Below are positions 1 through 7,663 of a DNA stretch of 15,055 bases, one piece after another (position 1 is the stretch's first letter; every line of letters starts with the position of its first letter). Source of the DNA: an uncultured Spirochaetota bacterium. Lineage in GTDB: Bacteria; Spirochaetota; UBA4802; UBA5368. The stretch lies in the NCBI GenBank assembly GCA_937864375.1, contig CALMJO010000164.1, forward strand, positions 1 to 15,055, written 5' to 3'. Below the pieces are notes generated by a model that was not told the origin of the DNA, did no database searches, and worked only from the letters and a program-made list of their open reading frames with translations. Both the position numbers and the translations under genes were made by a program.

Positions 1-26
1 ATTAAAGAGCGGCCATCAGGGGATTG

Positions 27-254
27 ATGGATGGGGAGGGGGCCGAATCGCATACGTCCCGTGCGTCCGCGCCCGCCCGTGGAGGAACGCCGGCACGCGC
101 GCTCACACGACGCCCCCGGGTCCCGGAAGGGGGCCCGCTGTACGTACGCTGCCACGACGAGGAGTGGGGCGTGCCCCTGCGCGACGACGGGCGCATCCTT
201 GAATTCCCGGCCATGGAGTCCTTCCAGGCGGGGCTCTCATGGAAGACTAAATAA
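27..254 (+). pseudogene. tag: Remnant of DNA-3-methyladenine glycosylase I
   Basis: The reading frame encodes a stretch (nt 132-254) that matches the N-terminal core of Tag, the base-excision glycosylase that removes 3-methyladenine. It contains LYVRCHDEEWGVP followed by MESFQAGLSW. The Glu and Trp in the second motif line up with the catalytic-pocket Glu38 and Trp46 of E. coli Tag, and the His in CHDEEW lines up with zinc ligand His17. The Tyr normally before that His is Cys here. The frame stops three residues after the Trp, so about three quarters of the usual ~190 residues is missing. The N-terminal RCxW motif is not recognisable in any of the three forward frames upstream. The stop lies inside the 3' end of the convergent gene at 247, as expected if a deletion joined the two. 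The fragment cannot be an active enzyme. The identification rests on motif memory, not a search. Confidence 0.62.
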
Positions 255-831
255 ACTTTTCCCGCACGTTGTACTGCCACAGCTCCACGAGCTTGAGGAA
301 CTCGCGGTTGGGGGGCTCGCTCTCGTGGGCCTTGTTGCGCCGGTTGATGAGGTAGGACACCGTGGAGTCCTCGAGCATGAACTTCTCACCCGTGGCGTTG
401 AGCCGGCGAATGAGGTAGTTAAGGTTGTATGTCTCGAAGTCGCCGATGAACCGGGAGGACGCGAGCGTGGGCTCGTACTTGATGAGGAGCTCGGTGAAAT
501 AGAGCGCGAGCCTGAGGGCGTCGATGCTCCCGGTGGTGCCCTGCTGGAAGTGCCGGGAGAGCTTTTCGAACAGGTCGAAGTGCTGGTAGTAGGAATCGTA
601 GATGGCGCGCATGTATTCTGGGAACTCGTTCATGATCTCGATGAGGTCGATGGGCGAGTCCTTTTCCCTGAAGTGGTTGAATATCTTCGCGCTGTGCTCG
701 TTCAGCGGCTCAACGTCGATGAGCTCTATGTTCATGTCCTTGATGATGGTGCGGACCTTGCCCGACTTCTTTAAATATATCTCGATCTCGACGGGCTCGA
801 CGTAGTAATTGATGCGCTCTTTTTCGTCCAT
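247..831 (-). CDS. Hypothetical protein, 194 aa, last gene of antiporter operon
   Basis: I do not recognise a family. The protein is a soluble, charged, mostly helical polypeptide with no signal peptide or membrane segment. It begins MDEKERINYYVEPVEIEIYLKK, which reads like a short beta-strand opening, and continues with Tyr-, Phe- and Leu-rich helices such as YDSYYQHFDLFEKLSRHF. A basic segment, YLINRRNKAHESEPPNREF, lies near the C-terminus. The ATG is 3 nt beyond the stop of the LysM-protein gene, with no strong Shine-Dalgarno sequence of its own, so translation is probably coupled to that gene. Being third behind an antiporter-EIIA fusion and a membrane-anchored LysM protein suggests a cytoplasmic partner of those proteins, but that is inference from position. 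Its 3' end overlaps the truncated tag fragment by 8 nt. Confidence 0.85.
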   Translation of the reverse strand: MDEKERINYYVEPVEIEIYLKKSGKVRTIIKDMNIELIDVEPLNEHSAKIFNHFREKDSPIDLIEIMNEFPEYMRAIYDSYYQHFDLFEKLSRHFQQGTTGSIDALRLALYFTELLIKYEPTLASSRFIGDFETYNLNYLIRRLNATGEKFMLEDSTVSYLINRRNKAHESEPPNREFLKLVELWQYNVREKFI

Positions 832-834
832 CGG

Positions 835-3132
835 TCACTTGCCGCCGGTGGCCAGCTCCGCGGCCCTTTTCTTCTGGGAGGCGGTGAAGGCGAGCCTCTG
901 GAGAAGCGCGATCTCCGCTTCCATGTTCTTGCCCGCGGCCAGGCCCTCGATCACGGGCTCCAGCGCCTGGTTGAACCGTATGCTCGCGTCCGTGAGCCAG
1001 CGGTGGGAGATGCCCCAGAGCGTGTCCCCCTCCTTCACCGTGACCTTCGTGCCGTCGGGCATCTCGAACTCGTTGCCCGGGAAGATCCAGTGCGGGTTCT
1101 TCACCTTCACTCCGGGATAGATAAGCGGCGCGTAGCCGTTCTTGAGGGAGATGTCGTTCGCGTTGTCGAATATCTCGCGCTCGTTCACCGCGATCCGGTA
1201 CTTCGCGACGAGCCGCGCGCGCTCTTCCCGGGCGTCGTCCACGCCGTCGCCCGCGCGGAAGTGGCGCGCCAGCCCCAGGGCGAGCACGCCGAGCGCGAGC
1301 ACGAGGCTCGCCGCGAGGATGCGCCGGGGAGTGACGAGCTTCCCCCTGGGGGGCTTCTCCTCTTCCCTGATGGCCCTGTCGACGTCGCTCGCGCTGAACG
1401 CGTCGGCGCGGAAATCGTCCTTCTTTCTTCCAATCGCGCCGCGCAGCTCCTCCACCTTCTCCGCCCAGCCGCCCGAGGGCGCGTAGAGCGCGAGGAGCTC
1501 GGCAAGCCGGGCGCGGTCCCGCTGGATGGTCGCGAAGAACTCCGCGAGGCCGCGGTCGGCCACGCGTTCGAGCGCGCCCTCGTCCGTGCCGATGTCGTCG
1601 GGGACAAAATAAGCTGCAGGTGATTCGGCCGCCGCGATCTCGATCACGCCGCCCGAGTGGAAGGCGAGCTGCACGGTGATGCGTCCCTGCCCTCCCGCGA
1701 AGAAAGCGTCGCGGTCGAAGGCGGACTCAAGCTCGGCGAGCGCCTTCTTCGCGGAGGCGGCGAGTTTCCGGTCGGTGGTGGTCTGCATGAGCGCGCGCAG
1801 CGCACCGGCAAGATTGAAGGCCGTGAGGGCCGCCTCGTCCCCGCCGGAGGCGAGCCGTGCGCGGGCGGGCGCGGGAAGCTCCTCAAGCCGGTGTGCGCGG
1901 TAAAGGGACGCGATCTCTTCGTCGGCGATCGCCGCCGTGCATTCGTTGACGAGCGCCGCCGGGTCCGGGTACTTCGCGAACTCGTAGCGGATCCCGGGCC
2001 GGACCAGGGTGATGTCGGCCCCCCTGAGCCGTGCGAGCGGCGTGGCCGCGTCGGTGAGCACGAGGACGGGCTTGTGCGCCGACTTGAGCGCGACGTTCAT
2101 GTCGTGGTAGACGGGATAATGCACCAGTATCCCGTCCAGGGAGTCCTTCGTGATTTCCTGCACGCCCGCGCGCCCCTTGACGTAGGCGAGGTCCAGGTCC
2201 ATGGAGGAAGGGCGGACCTTCTTGTAGGCCAGGCGGAGGTTGAAGGAGTCCGCGTAGTTCCTGAGCTGGAGACCGTCGCCCGTGTCGTGCGTGAAGCCCC
2301 TGAACGGGTGGCGCACGATGGTCGCCGCCGAAAAAAGTTTCTGCAGCAGGTCCATGTTCTCCTTCGAGTCGGAGAAGATGCGCACGCGCCCGCGCGCGAC
2401 GTGCTTCCACTTGAGGAACTTCGCGACGTTGATGGTATTGTCCGACGGCAGGAAGATCTCGCGGATGCGCGCCGGGTCTATCTCCAGCGACGAAAAGTCG
2501 CCGTAGTAGGCGCGCGGGAAGTGGTACGAGCTGAAAAACCGGTTCCGGTAAAAGAGCGGATTGTTGCACAGTAGTACCATCCCGCTCCCCGCGTACCGGG
2601 CGGAATCCTTGGCTCGCTCGCAGAGGTGCTCGTGCAGGCGCGCGTCGCTATAGTGCCTCGCGGCGGCGTCCTTGCCGTTGAAGATCGTGACTCGGTTGTG
2701 CGTCACGCGGAAGTTGCCGTCGCTGTAGAATATGCCTATGAAGGAGTCGCGGTCCGATATCGTCTTCGAGTGCGACACGCTGGGGATGTCCTTTTCTATG
2801 TCCACGATGGACGCGTTTCTTAGATCCAGGCCAAAGCTCTTCTGGAACTCCAGGTACCGCTTCACGACGGAGCTGGAGCCTATGTAGCGGTTCGCCGCCA
2901 GGTGAGTGACGTCGATGTTGAACTGCTCGTGCGCCGGGTTCCCGGTGACCGCGTCGGTGATGATGATGTTTTCGATGAGGGGGATGATCTCCACCGGCAG
3001 GTTCATCCAGTTCCCTATGCGGATGAAGGGCCGCTCGTCGGTGAGCTCGTCGCCGGTGAAAATCACGTAACACTCGTTGTCCAGGATGAACAGCCTGTCG
3101 GCCTGCCGTTCTATGAATTCAGCGAGCTTCAT
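835..3132 (-). CDS. Membrane-anchored LysM-domain protein, 765 aa, unknown role
   Basis: The start chosen is the ATG at 3132, 6 nt from a GAGGAG Shine-Dalgarno sequence; the open frame runs 21 codons further upstream without support. Residues 1-600 form a large soluble region of unknown fold. A middle stretch, about 310-415, reads like alternating beta-strands and helices (DGILVHYPVYHDMN, KPVLVLTDAATP). Residues about 400-600 are Ala-, Arg- and Glu-rich and helical. One transmembrane helix lies at about 604-622, preceded by basic residues (PRGKLVTPRR), which predicts N-in/C-out topology. The exported tail carries a LysM-like motif at about 681-712 (IFPGNEFEMPDG, then VKEGDTLWGISHRWL), the kind that binds peptidoglycan. 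The protein would therefore link a large cytoplasmic domain to the wall. The gene overlaps the upstream antiporter gene by 14 nt. The LysM and TM calls are good; the function is unknown. Confidence 0.88.
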   Translation of the reverse strand: MKLAEFIERQADRLFILDNECYVIFTGDELTDERPFIRIGNWMNLPVEIIPLIENIIITDAVTGNPAHEQFNIDVTHLAANRYIGSSSVVKRYLEFQKSFGLDLRNASIVDIEKDIPSVSHSKTISDRDSFIGIFYSDGNFRVTHNRVTIFNGKDAAARHYSDARLHEHLCERAKDSARYAGSGMVLLCNNPLFYRNRFFSSYHFPRAYYGDFSSLEIDPARIREIFLPSDNTINVAKFLKWKHVARGRVRIFSDSKENMDLLQKLFSAATIVRHPFRGFTHDTGDGLQLRNYADSFNLRLAYKKVRPSSMDLDLAYVKGRAGVQEITKDSLDGILVHYPVYHDMNVALKSAHKPVLVLTDAATPLARLRGADITLVRPGIRYEFAKYPDPAALVNECTAAIADEEIASLYRAHRLEELPAPARARLASGGDEAALTAFNLAGALRALMQTTTDRKLAASAKKALAELESAFDRDAFFAGGQGRITVQLAFHSGGVIEIAAAESPAAYFVPDDIGTDEGALERVADRGLAEFFATIQRDRARLAELLALYAPSGGWAEKVEELRGAIGRKKDDFRADAFSASDVDRAIREEEKPPRGKLVTPRRILAASLVLALGVLALGLARHFRAGDGVDDAREERARLVAKYRIAVNEREIFDNANDISLKNGYAPLIYPGVKVKNPHWIFPGNEFEMPDGTKVTVKEGDTLWGISHRWLTDASIRFNQALEPVIEGLAAGKNMEAEIALLQRLAFTASQKKRAAELATGGK

Positions 3133-4855
3133 GCGTGGCTCCTCGCGCGTGTTTTGGCTCTTTATCTGCGGCGCCGGCCGGATGCAGGGCGGCACTGAAT
3201 TCTATATATCCCTTCGCCTGCAGGGCAAGCCTTTTTACGCGCTCCTGCGAAAAGATGGTGGAAATCTGCGCGAGCACCTGGATCTGCGCGTCGTGGTCCG
3301 CGGGCGGCGTGAGAATGAGGAACACCAGGTGCGCGGGAAGGCCGTCCGGCGCGTTGAAGTCGATCCCCTCCCTGGAGCGGCCCACGACCACCACGGGGCC
3401 GCCAATTCCTTCCATGCGGGCGTGCGGAACGGCGACGTTCTCGCCCAGGCCCGTGCTCATGAGAGCTTCCCGCGCCATCACCAGGCGCGTGATGTCCAGC
3501 GCCTCCAGCCCCGTCTTCGCGGCCGCGGTATGGGCGAGCTCGGCGATGCACTCGTCGGCGCTCTGTGCCGTCATCCAGGACACGAACGACGGCCTGTCGA
3601 TGAGCGAGGAGAGCGTGATCCCGCGCTCCTTTTTCATGAAGAGCCGTACCAGGGGACCTGCGCCCACCGTGGTCAGGACGGCCATGATCACGATCGCGGC
3701 GTAGGTCTCGTCGCCTATGATCCCGTACTGGCGGGCGAGGCTTCCAATTATGACTTCCATGGCGCCCCGCGCGCTCATGGCGGAACCCACCGGCAGGGTG
3801 TCGCGGGGCTTCATCCCGGACATGATCCCGCCGGCCAGAGCGCCCAGCATCTTGCCCCCGAAGGCGAGCACGGTAAGCGTGAGGGTGAGCACGGGACTGA
3901 AGTGGGATCCCAGGTCGAGATCGAGCCCAATGGATACGAAGAAGAGCGGGGCGAAGATATTGCTTATGAACTGGTGAATGATCTCGCGGGAATGACCGCG
4001 CAGGCGGGGCGAGTCGCCTATTGCGACCCCCGCCAAAAACGCCCCGAAGATCGCGTGTATGCCGATTGCCTCGGTGAGTGCCGCCAGGAGCAGGCCGGTC
4101 GTGACGATCAGTACGATCACGCCCCCGGGCCATTCCATGCGGCTCTGGATCCAGGGGAGCGAAAGGTTCGCCAGGTAGCGCAGCCCCGTCAGTATGATCG
4201 CCGCAAGGCCCGCGGTGAGGAGCAGCGTGCCCAGGAGGGAGCCCGCGCTCGCGCTTCCCGTCTGCATGATCTGTATGATGACGGAAAAGAAGAGCCAGCC
4301 GGTGAAGTCGTTCACCATGGCCGAGGCGAGGATGAGCATCCCGAAATCGCTGTGGAAGAGCTTGAGGTCAAGCAGTATCTTCACGATCACGGGGAGGGCC
4401 GTGATGGCCAGCGCGGTCCCCATGAAAAGCGGGAGCACCACGGGCCCGGCGGTGTCATTGAAAAGCCCCGGCATGACTATGGGCAGCGCGGTCCCCAGGA
4501 GGAAGGGAATCGCGACGGTGAACGCTCCCGTCCACATCACGGCGCGTCCCTGCTTGATTACCGAGGAAAGGTCCACCTCGAGGCCCGCGATCAACAGAAG
4601 AAACACCACTCCCAGGAGCACCAGGGTCTCGACCGCAACGGTGCTCCTGGCCCCCGCGGGGAACACCGTTGCGAAGAAGTCGGGCGCAAGCCGCCCCATC
4701 ACCGTGGGGCCCAGTAGAAATCCGGCCATGATCTCGCCCACGACCTGGGGCATGCGCATGCGGCGGAAAAGCTCCCCGAACAGCTTTCCCGTCCCGAGCA
4801 TGAGCGCCAGGGAGGTGAAGATGACGGTTATTTCATGGGACGAAAAATGGCTCAT
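3119..4855 (-). CDS. CPA2 cation/proton antiporter fused to PTS EIIA domain
   Basis: A 578-residue membrane protein. Residues about 8-405 form a Na+/H+ exchanger-type (CPA2, KefB/NapA-like) transporter of 12 or so helices. Family landmarks are visible: RMPQVVGEIMAGFLLGP at 34-50, the ion-site pair Asn182-Asp183 in SAMVNDFTGW, GAFLAGVAIGD at 271-281 and a conserved-type Lys335 in GGKMLG. The ND pair is usually linked with electroneutral exchange, in contrast to the DD of electrogenic members. Residues about 412-555 form a PTS EIIA type-2 (PtsN-like) domain with VAVPHARM, whose His478 is the expected phosphorylated residue. EIIA domains on transporters normally act as phosphorylation-dependent regulatory modules, so activity is probably tied to the PTS phosphorelay. 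No TrkA-N/RCK domain follows. First gene of a three-gene operon. The start ATG has a short leader and a weak Shine-Dalgarno sequence. The transported ion (Na+ or K+) cannot be read from the sequence. Confidence 0.93.
   Translation of the reverse strand: MSHFSSHEITVIFTSLALMLGTGKLFGELFRRMRMPQVVGEIMAGFLLGPTVMGRLAPDFFATVFPAGARSTVAVETLVLLGVVFLLLIAGLEVDLSSVIKQGRAVMWTGAFTVAIPFLLGTALPIVMPGLFNDTAGPVVLPLFMGTALAITALPVIVKILLDLKLFHSDFGMLILASAMVNDFTGWLFFSVIIQIMQTGSASAGSLLGTLLLTAGLAAIILTGLRYLANLSLPWIQSRMEWPGGVIVLIVTTGLLLAALTEAIGIHAIFGAFLAGVAIGDSPRLRGHSREIIHQFISNIFAPLFFVSIGLDLDLGSHFSPVLTLTLTVLAFGGKMLGALAGGIMSGMKPRDTLPVGSAMSARGAMEVIIGSLARQYGIIGDETYAAIVIMAVLTTVGAGPLVRLFMKKERGITLSSLIDRPSFVSWMTAQSADECIAELAHTAAAKTGLEALDITRLVMAREALMSTGLGENVAVPHARMEGIGGPVVVVGRSREGIDFNAPDGLPAHLVFLILTPPADHDAQIQVLAQISTIFSQERVKRLALQAKGYIEFSAALHPAGAADKEPKHARGATHEAR
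3139..3144 (-). promoter_or_regulatory. Ribosome binding site deciding the LysM-protein start
   Basis: GAGGAG on the minus strand, 6 nt before the ATG at 3132. It lies inside the last codons of the upstream antiporter gene, so ribosomes ending there can reinitiate on the LysM gene. It favours this start over the codon 63 nt upstream. Confidence 0.75.
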
Positions 4856-4875
4856 GGCGTCAGGGGTGAAGTACC

Positions 4876-4904
4876 CGTATACTACGGACGGGCCCGTCTT
4901 TCAA
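4876..4904 (-). promoter_or_regulatory. Sigma70-like promoter of the antiporter operon
   Basis: On the minus strand, TTGAAA (4904-4899) is separated by exactly 17 nt from TATACG (4881-4876), giving a start about 20 nt before the antiporter ATG. The match is 5/6 and 4/6 to consensus. The AT-rich tract 4903-4917 lies just upstream, as an UP element would. Confidence 0.5.
4887..4898. promoter_or_regulatory. Perfect 12-bp palindrome in promoter spacer, candidate operator
   Basis: GACGGGCCCGTC is a perfect palindrome lying entirely between the -35 and -10 hexamers of the antiporter promoter. A protein bound here would block RNA polymerase. No regulator is encoded next to it, and in GC-rich DNA a 12-bp palindrome can also occur by chance. 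Confidence 0.35.
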
Positions 4905-4923
4905 TAAAAATTTTAATGCGGGG

Positions 4924-4952
4924 TTGACATGCGTACCGGCCATGTCGATGAT
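4924..4952 (+). promoter_or_regulatory. Sigma70-like promoter of the propeller-protein gene
   Basis: A perfect TTGACA (4924-4929), a 17-nt spacer and GATGAT (4947-4952, 4/6), preceded by the AT-rich tract shared with the divergent promoter. The predicted start near 4959 would leave a leader of only about 10 nt, which still includes the Shine-Dalgarno sequence. The -10 is weak and the short leader is a reason for caution. Confidence 0.42.
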
Positions 4953-4956
4953 ATAT

Positions 4957-4963
4957 AAGGGAG
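4957..4963 (+). promoter_or_regulatory. Shine-Dalgarno sequence deciding a GTG start
   Basis: AAGGGAG lies 5 nt before the GTG at 4969. The in-frame ATGs at 4942 and 4948 and the TTG at 4924 have no ribosome binding site, and the TTG would sit inside the -35 element. Confidence 0.65.
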
Positions 4964-4968
4964 CGCCC

Positions 4969-7377
4969 GTGAAGCGGATACTGTCCAACATACTCATGGT
5001 CTATTTCAGGCATGCCTTCATGCGCGAGTACGCATGGTCGGCGCTCGGAGTCGCCGTCGTGTCGCTCATCGTCATAGGCGTGTTTTCCATCACGAGCGTG
5101 GAGACCTACCCGGTAGGCTGGGAAAAGAGCTTCATGATCTCCCCCTACGGTGTGACCGCGAAGAACATCAAGATGGCGGCCAGGGGCAACTTCATGGCGG
5201 CCGTCTACGAGGGCAATGACGGAAAATCGAACAATGTCTACATCGTGCTCTCGTTCAACGAGGGGGCCACGTTCATTCCACCGCGCCTGATTTCGCCCGT
5301 CGACCAGGACGTGGACCACCACCCGCACGTTTCCATTTCGCCCATGGGGCATATCGCCGTGGTGTGGCAGAACATCTACAAGGAGGATTCGAACAGCCGC
5401 ATCTTCCTCTCGCGCAGCACCGACTGGGGCGCCACGTGGTCCGCGCCCGAGCGCCTGGTCCTCCACACGGACATGGAGTTCCTCCCGCAGGCGCTCTACG
5501 ACGACCGGGGAACGCTGCACGTGTTCTACCACGGCTTCCAGCGCAACGTATTCAATCTCTTCCACTCGGTGAACACGACCGGCATCCTCTTCGAGAAGCC
5601 CGAGGTGCTCGCGAGCTCCAGCTCCCTCAGGGGCGCGTTCTTCCCCGCCATCACCACGGAGGGGGGCTACATCTTCCTGGTATGGCAGGGCAAGGAAGAG
5701 CGCTTCCAGGTCCTTTCCGACGACCTCTATTTCATGAAATCCGGCAATTACGGGCGCAGCTGGAGCTCCTTCCAGAAGATCACCAGGAGCAACGCGAACG
5801 ACGCCTCTCCCTCGATCATGTTCAGCGGTGACTCGGTCTACTGCGTGTACCAGAACAACGACGACAGAACCTGGGCCATCAAGATGCTCCGCGGCCGCGA
5901 TTACGGAGAGTACTGGGACGAAAACCCGGTCACGGTCTCCGTCACCAAGGCCAACTGCTACGCGCCCGTGATATTTCCCCCGCGCAACGACGAGGTCGTG
6001 GTGATGTGGTACGACAGCCGCGAGATCAAGCCGGGCATCACGGCGCGCAAGTTCAGGCTCACCGACAGGGAGCTCACGCAGGAGGAGGTCGTGGTGAGCC
6101 AGCCCGGCGTCCAGGCGCGCAAGCCCGTGGGAGTCGCCACCTCAAACCGGATCATCGCGATGTGGGAGGAGGACCTGCGCGTGGTGGCGAAGTACTCTGA
6201 CGTGTACGTGGAGCCGCCCGTGCTCTATTCACGGACCCATCCCGAGGGCGTGTGGACGCGCAACACCGAGGCGCTCATCGAATGGACTCCCCCCGCGGAC
6301 GAGTCGGGGATTAAGGGGTATGCGGTGTACGTGAACGCCATCCCCGACTTCATCCCGCCGGTATCCACGCTGGAGGGCAACGCCCGGAACTTCCTGGTCA
6401 CCGGCCTCGATGACGGCGTCACCTATTTCCACATACGCGCCATCGACGGCGCGAACAATTACTCACGCACGATGCACTACAAGATCCTGGTAAGCAAGAA
6501 CCAGTTGCCCATGCCGGTGGTCGTGTCCTCGTCCCATCCCGAGGCGAAGGCGGTCCCCTCGCGAGCCGCCGAATTCAAGTGGTCGGTACAGGACGTCGAC
6601 CGGCAGCGCCTCAAGGGCTTCCTGTATTCGCTCGGGAACGACGTGGCCAAGCGTCCCGAGACCTTCACCACGAATTTCGAGGCGGTTTTTAATAATCTCG
6701 ACGACGGCCGCTATTTTTTCACGCTGGAGGCGCTCGACAAGCTCAACACGGCCAGCCGTATGGCGACGTACGAAATCATCGTGAACCGCGCGGAGAAGCT
6801 CGACAAGAGCTATTACGAAAGGCTCGCGCGGGGCTTCGAGGAAAAAATCGTCCAGCCCGTGGCCTTCCTTCCCGTGCCGGGACTCGGCCTGGAATTTCCG
6901 TTCGATGCCGCGGAGCCCTTCAGGAACAATTCCTTCGACGCGCTGCTCGTCGCACGGAACATCCCGGCCGAATCGCTCGCGGGCTTCGCGGTGGCGCTCG
7001 ACTTCGACAGGCGCGATCCGGGCGAGCGCGTGACCCAGAAGGGAAACATCCTGAGCGTAAAGGGGCTGGAGAACGGGCGCTACGTCATATCGGCGCGCGC
7101 GCGCTATGCGACAATGAAAAACGGGCAGAAGGTCTACGCGTGGACGGAGCCCGTGTACGCCGCGTTCGAGATCCGCTACAGGGGCGTTCCGTCCCCGGTG
7201 ATGGCGGTCGCGGACGACGTGCTGAAGAAGCTGGAGCGGTACCGGGCGCTCGTCTCGATCACCGTCGTGGGCATGGCGCTTTCGGTGGCGGGACTGGGCT
7301 TTGGCGCCAGGATCTCTTTCTTCGCGCGGCTGCTGCAGTTCAGGATACGCACCATGATGAGCCTCTTCGGAAAATAG
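4969..7377 (+). CDS. Asp-box beta-propeller / FN3 membrane protein, 802 aa
   Basis: The predicted protein has a short basic N-terminus and a membrane segment at about 22-43, which should place the bulk outside the cytoplasm. Residues about 55-415 resemble a sialidase-type (BNR) beta-propeller. Asp-box-like loops occur at 95-102 (SFNEGATF), 150-157 (STDWGATW), 258-265 (SGNYGRSW) and 309-316 (GRDYGEYW). Two fibronectin type III-like domains follow at about 418-508 and 515-606. A further beta-rich region spans about 642-737. A second hydrophobic helix at about 760-780 is followed by a basic tail (RLLQFRIRTMM). I see no sialidase arginine triad, so a binding or scaffold role is more likely than hydrolysis. 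The start is GTG with a good Shine-Dalgarno sequence. The gene is divergent to the antiporter operon and shares its intergenic control region. The ligand is unknown. Confidence 0.88.
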   Translation: MKRILSNILMVYFRHAFMREYAWSALGVAVVSLIVIGVFSITSVETYPVGWEKSFMISPYGVTAKNIKMAARGNFMAAVYEGNDGKSNNVYIVLSFNEGATFIPPRLISPVDQDVDHHPHVSISPMGHIAVVWQNIYKEDSNSRIFLSRSTDWGATWSAPERLVLHTDMEFLPQALYDDRGTLHVFYHGFQRNVFNLFHSVNTTGILFEKPEVLASSSSLRGAFFPAITTEGGYIFLVWQGKEERFQVLSDDLYFMKSGNYGRSWSSFQKITRSNANDASPSIMFSGDSVYCVYQNNDDRTWAIKMLRGRDYGEYWDENPVTVSVTKANCYAPVIFPPRNDEVVVMWYDSREIKPGITARKFRLTDRELTQEEVVVSQPGVQARKPVGVATSNRIIAMWEEDLRVVAKYSDVYVEPPVLYSRTHPEGVWTRNTEALIEWTPPADESGIKGYAVYVNAIPDFIPPVSTLEGNARNFLVTGLDDGVTYFHIRAIDGANNYSRTMHYKILVSKNQLPMPVVVSSSHPEAKAVPSRAAEFKWSVQDVDRQRLKGFLYSLGNDVAKRPETFTTNFEAVFNNLDDGRYFFTLEALDKLNTASRMATYEIIVNRAEKLDKSYYERLARGFEEKIVQPVAFLPVPGLGLEFPFDAAEPFRNNSFDALLVARNIPAESLAGFAVALDFDRRDPGERVTQKGNILSVKGLENGRYVISARARYATMKNGQKVYAWTEPVYAAFEIRYRGVPSPVMAVADDVLKKLERYRALVSITVVGMALSVAGLGFGARISFFARLLQFRIRTMMSLFGK

Positions 7378-7501
7378 TCCCCTGAAAACCGGGAATCCGA
7401 TCGGCCCCCCGCGCCTTGCAAAGCATGGGGTACCGATGGGCACCTGTCCCGTTGCGCGCTATTTGCTTGAATTGCCGCTTTGCTCCCGTTTTCAATCCGA
7501 T

Positions 7502-7574
7502 CCTGTCTTTTCGGGTGAGAAATTTTATCCTCGAATATGCCGTAAGATCTCCCCCTGCGGTCGGGATGACAAGG
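7502..7574. repeat. Degenerate inverted-repeat (MITE-like) intergenic element
   Basis: This lies in the 286-nt gap 7378-7663 between two convergent genes; I found no other gene or clear terminator there. The left end reads CCTGTC...TCGGGTGAGAAATTTTA. The right end (7543-7574), reverse-complemented, reads CCTTGTCATCCCGACC...GGGGAGATCTTA, so the two ends are imperfect inverted copies. The pattern resembles dispersed intergenic palindromes of the type TGTCATTCCGA...GAGGAATCT known from many anaerobes. Only this one copy is in the window, so repeat status is inferred. Confidence 0.35.
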
Positions 7575-7663
7575 TCCGACTCGTTTCTCTCAATTTGAAC
7601 TTTGTCTTGCAGTGGGAGAAATCCCGGAAACATTCGGAACAAAAAATTTCTCTTCAGCCCCGC

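Noticed and set aside
31..774. 247-codon + strand frame at the left end
   Set aside because: It runs antisense through the 194-aa hypothetical gene and out of frame with the tag remnant; no motif was seen.
3077..4717. Long open frame on the + strand (546 codons)
   Set aside because: It is antisense to the antiporter gene, and its composition (His-, Arg-, Gly- and Glu-rich, no motif) is typical of a mirror frame in GC-rich DNA.
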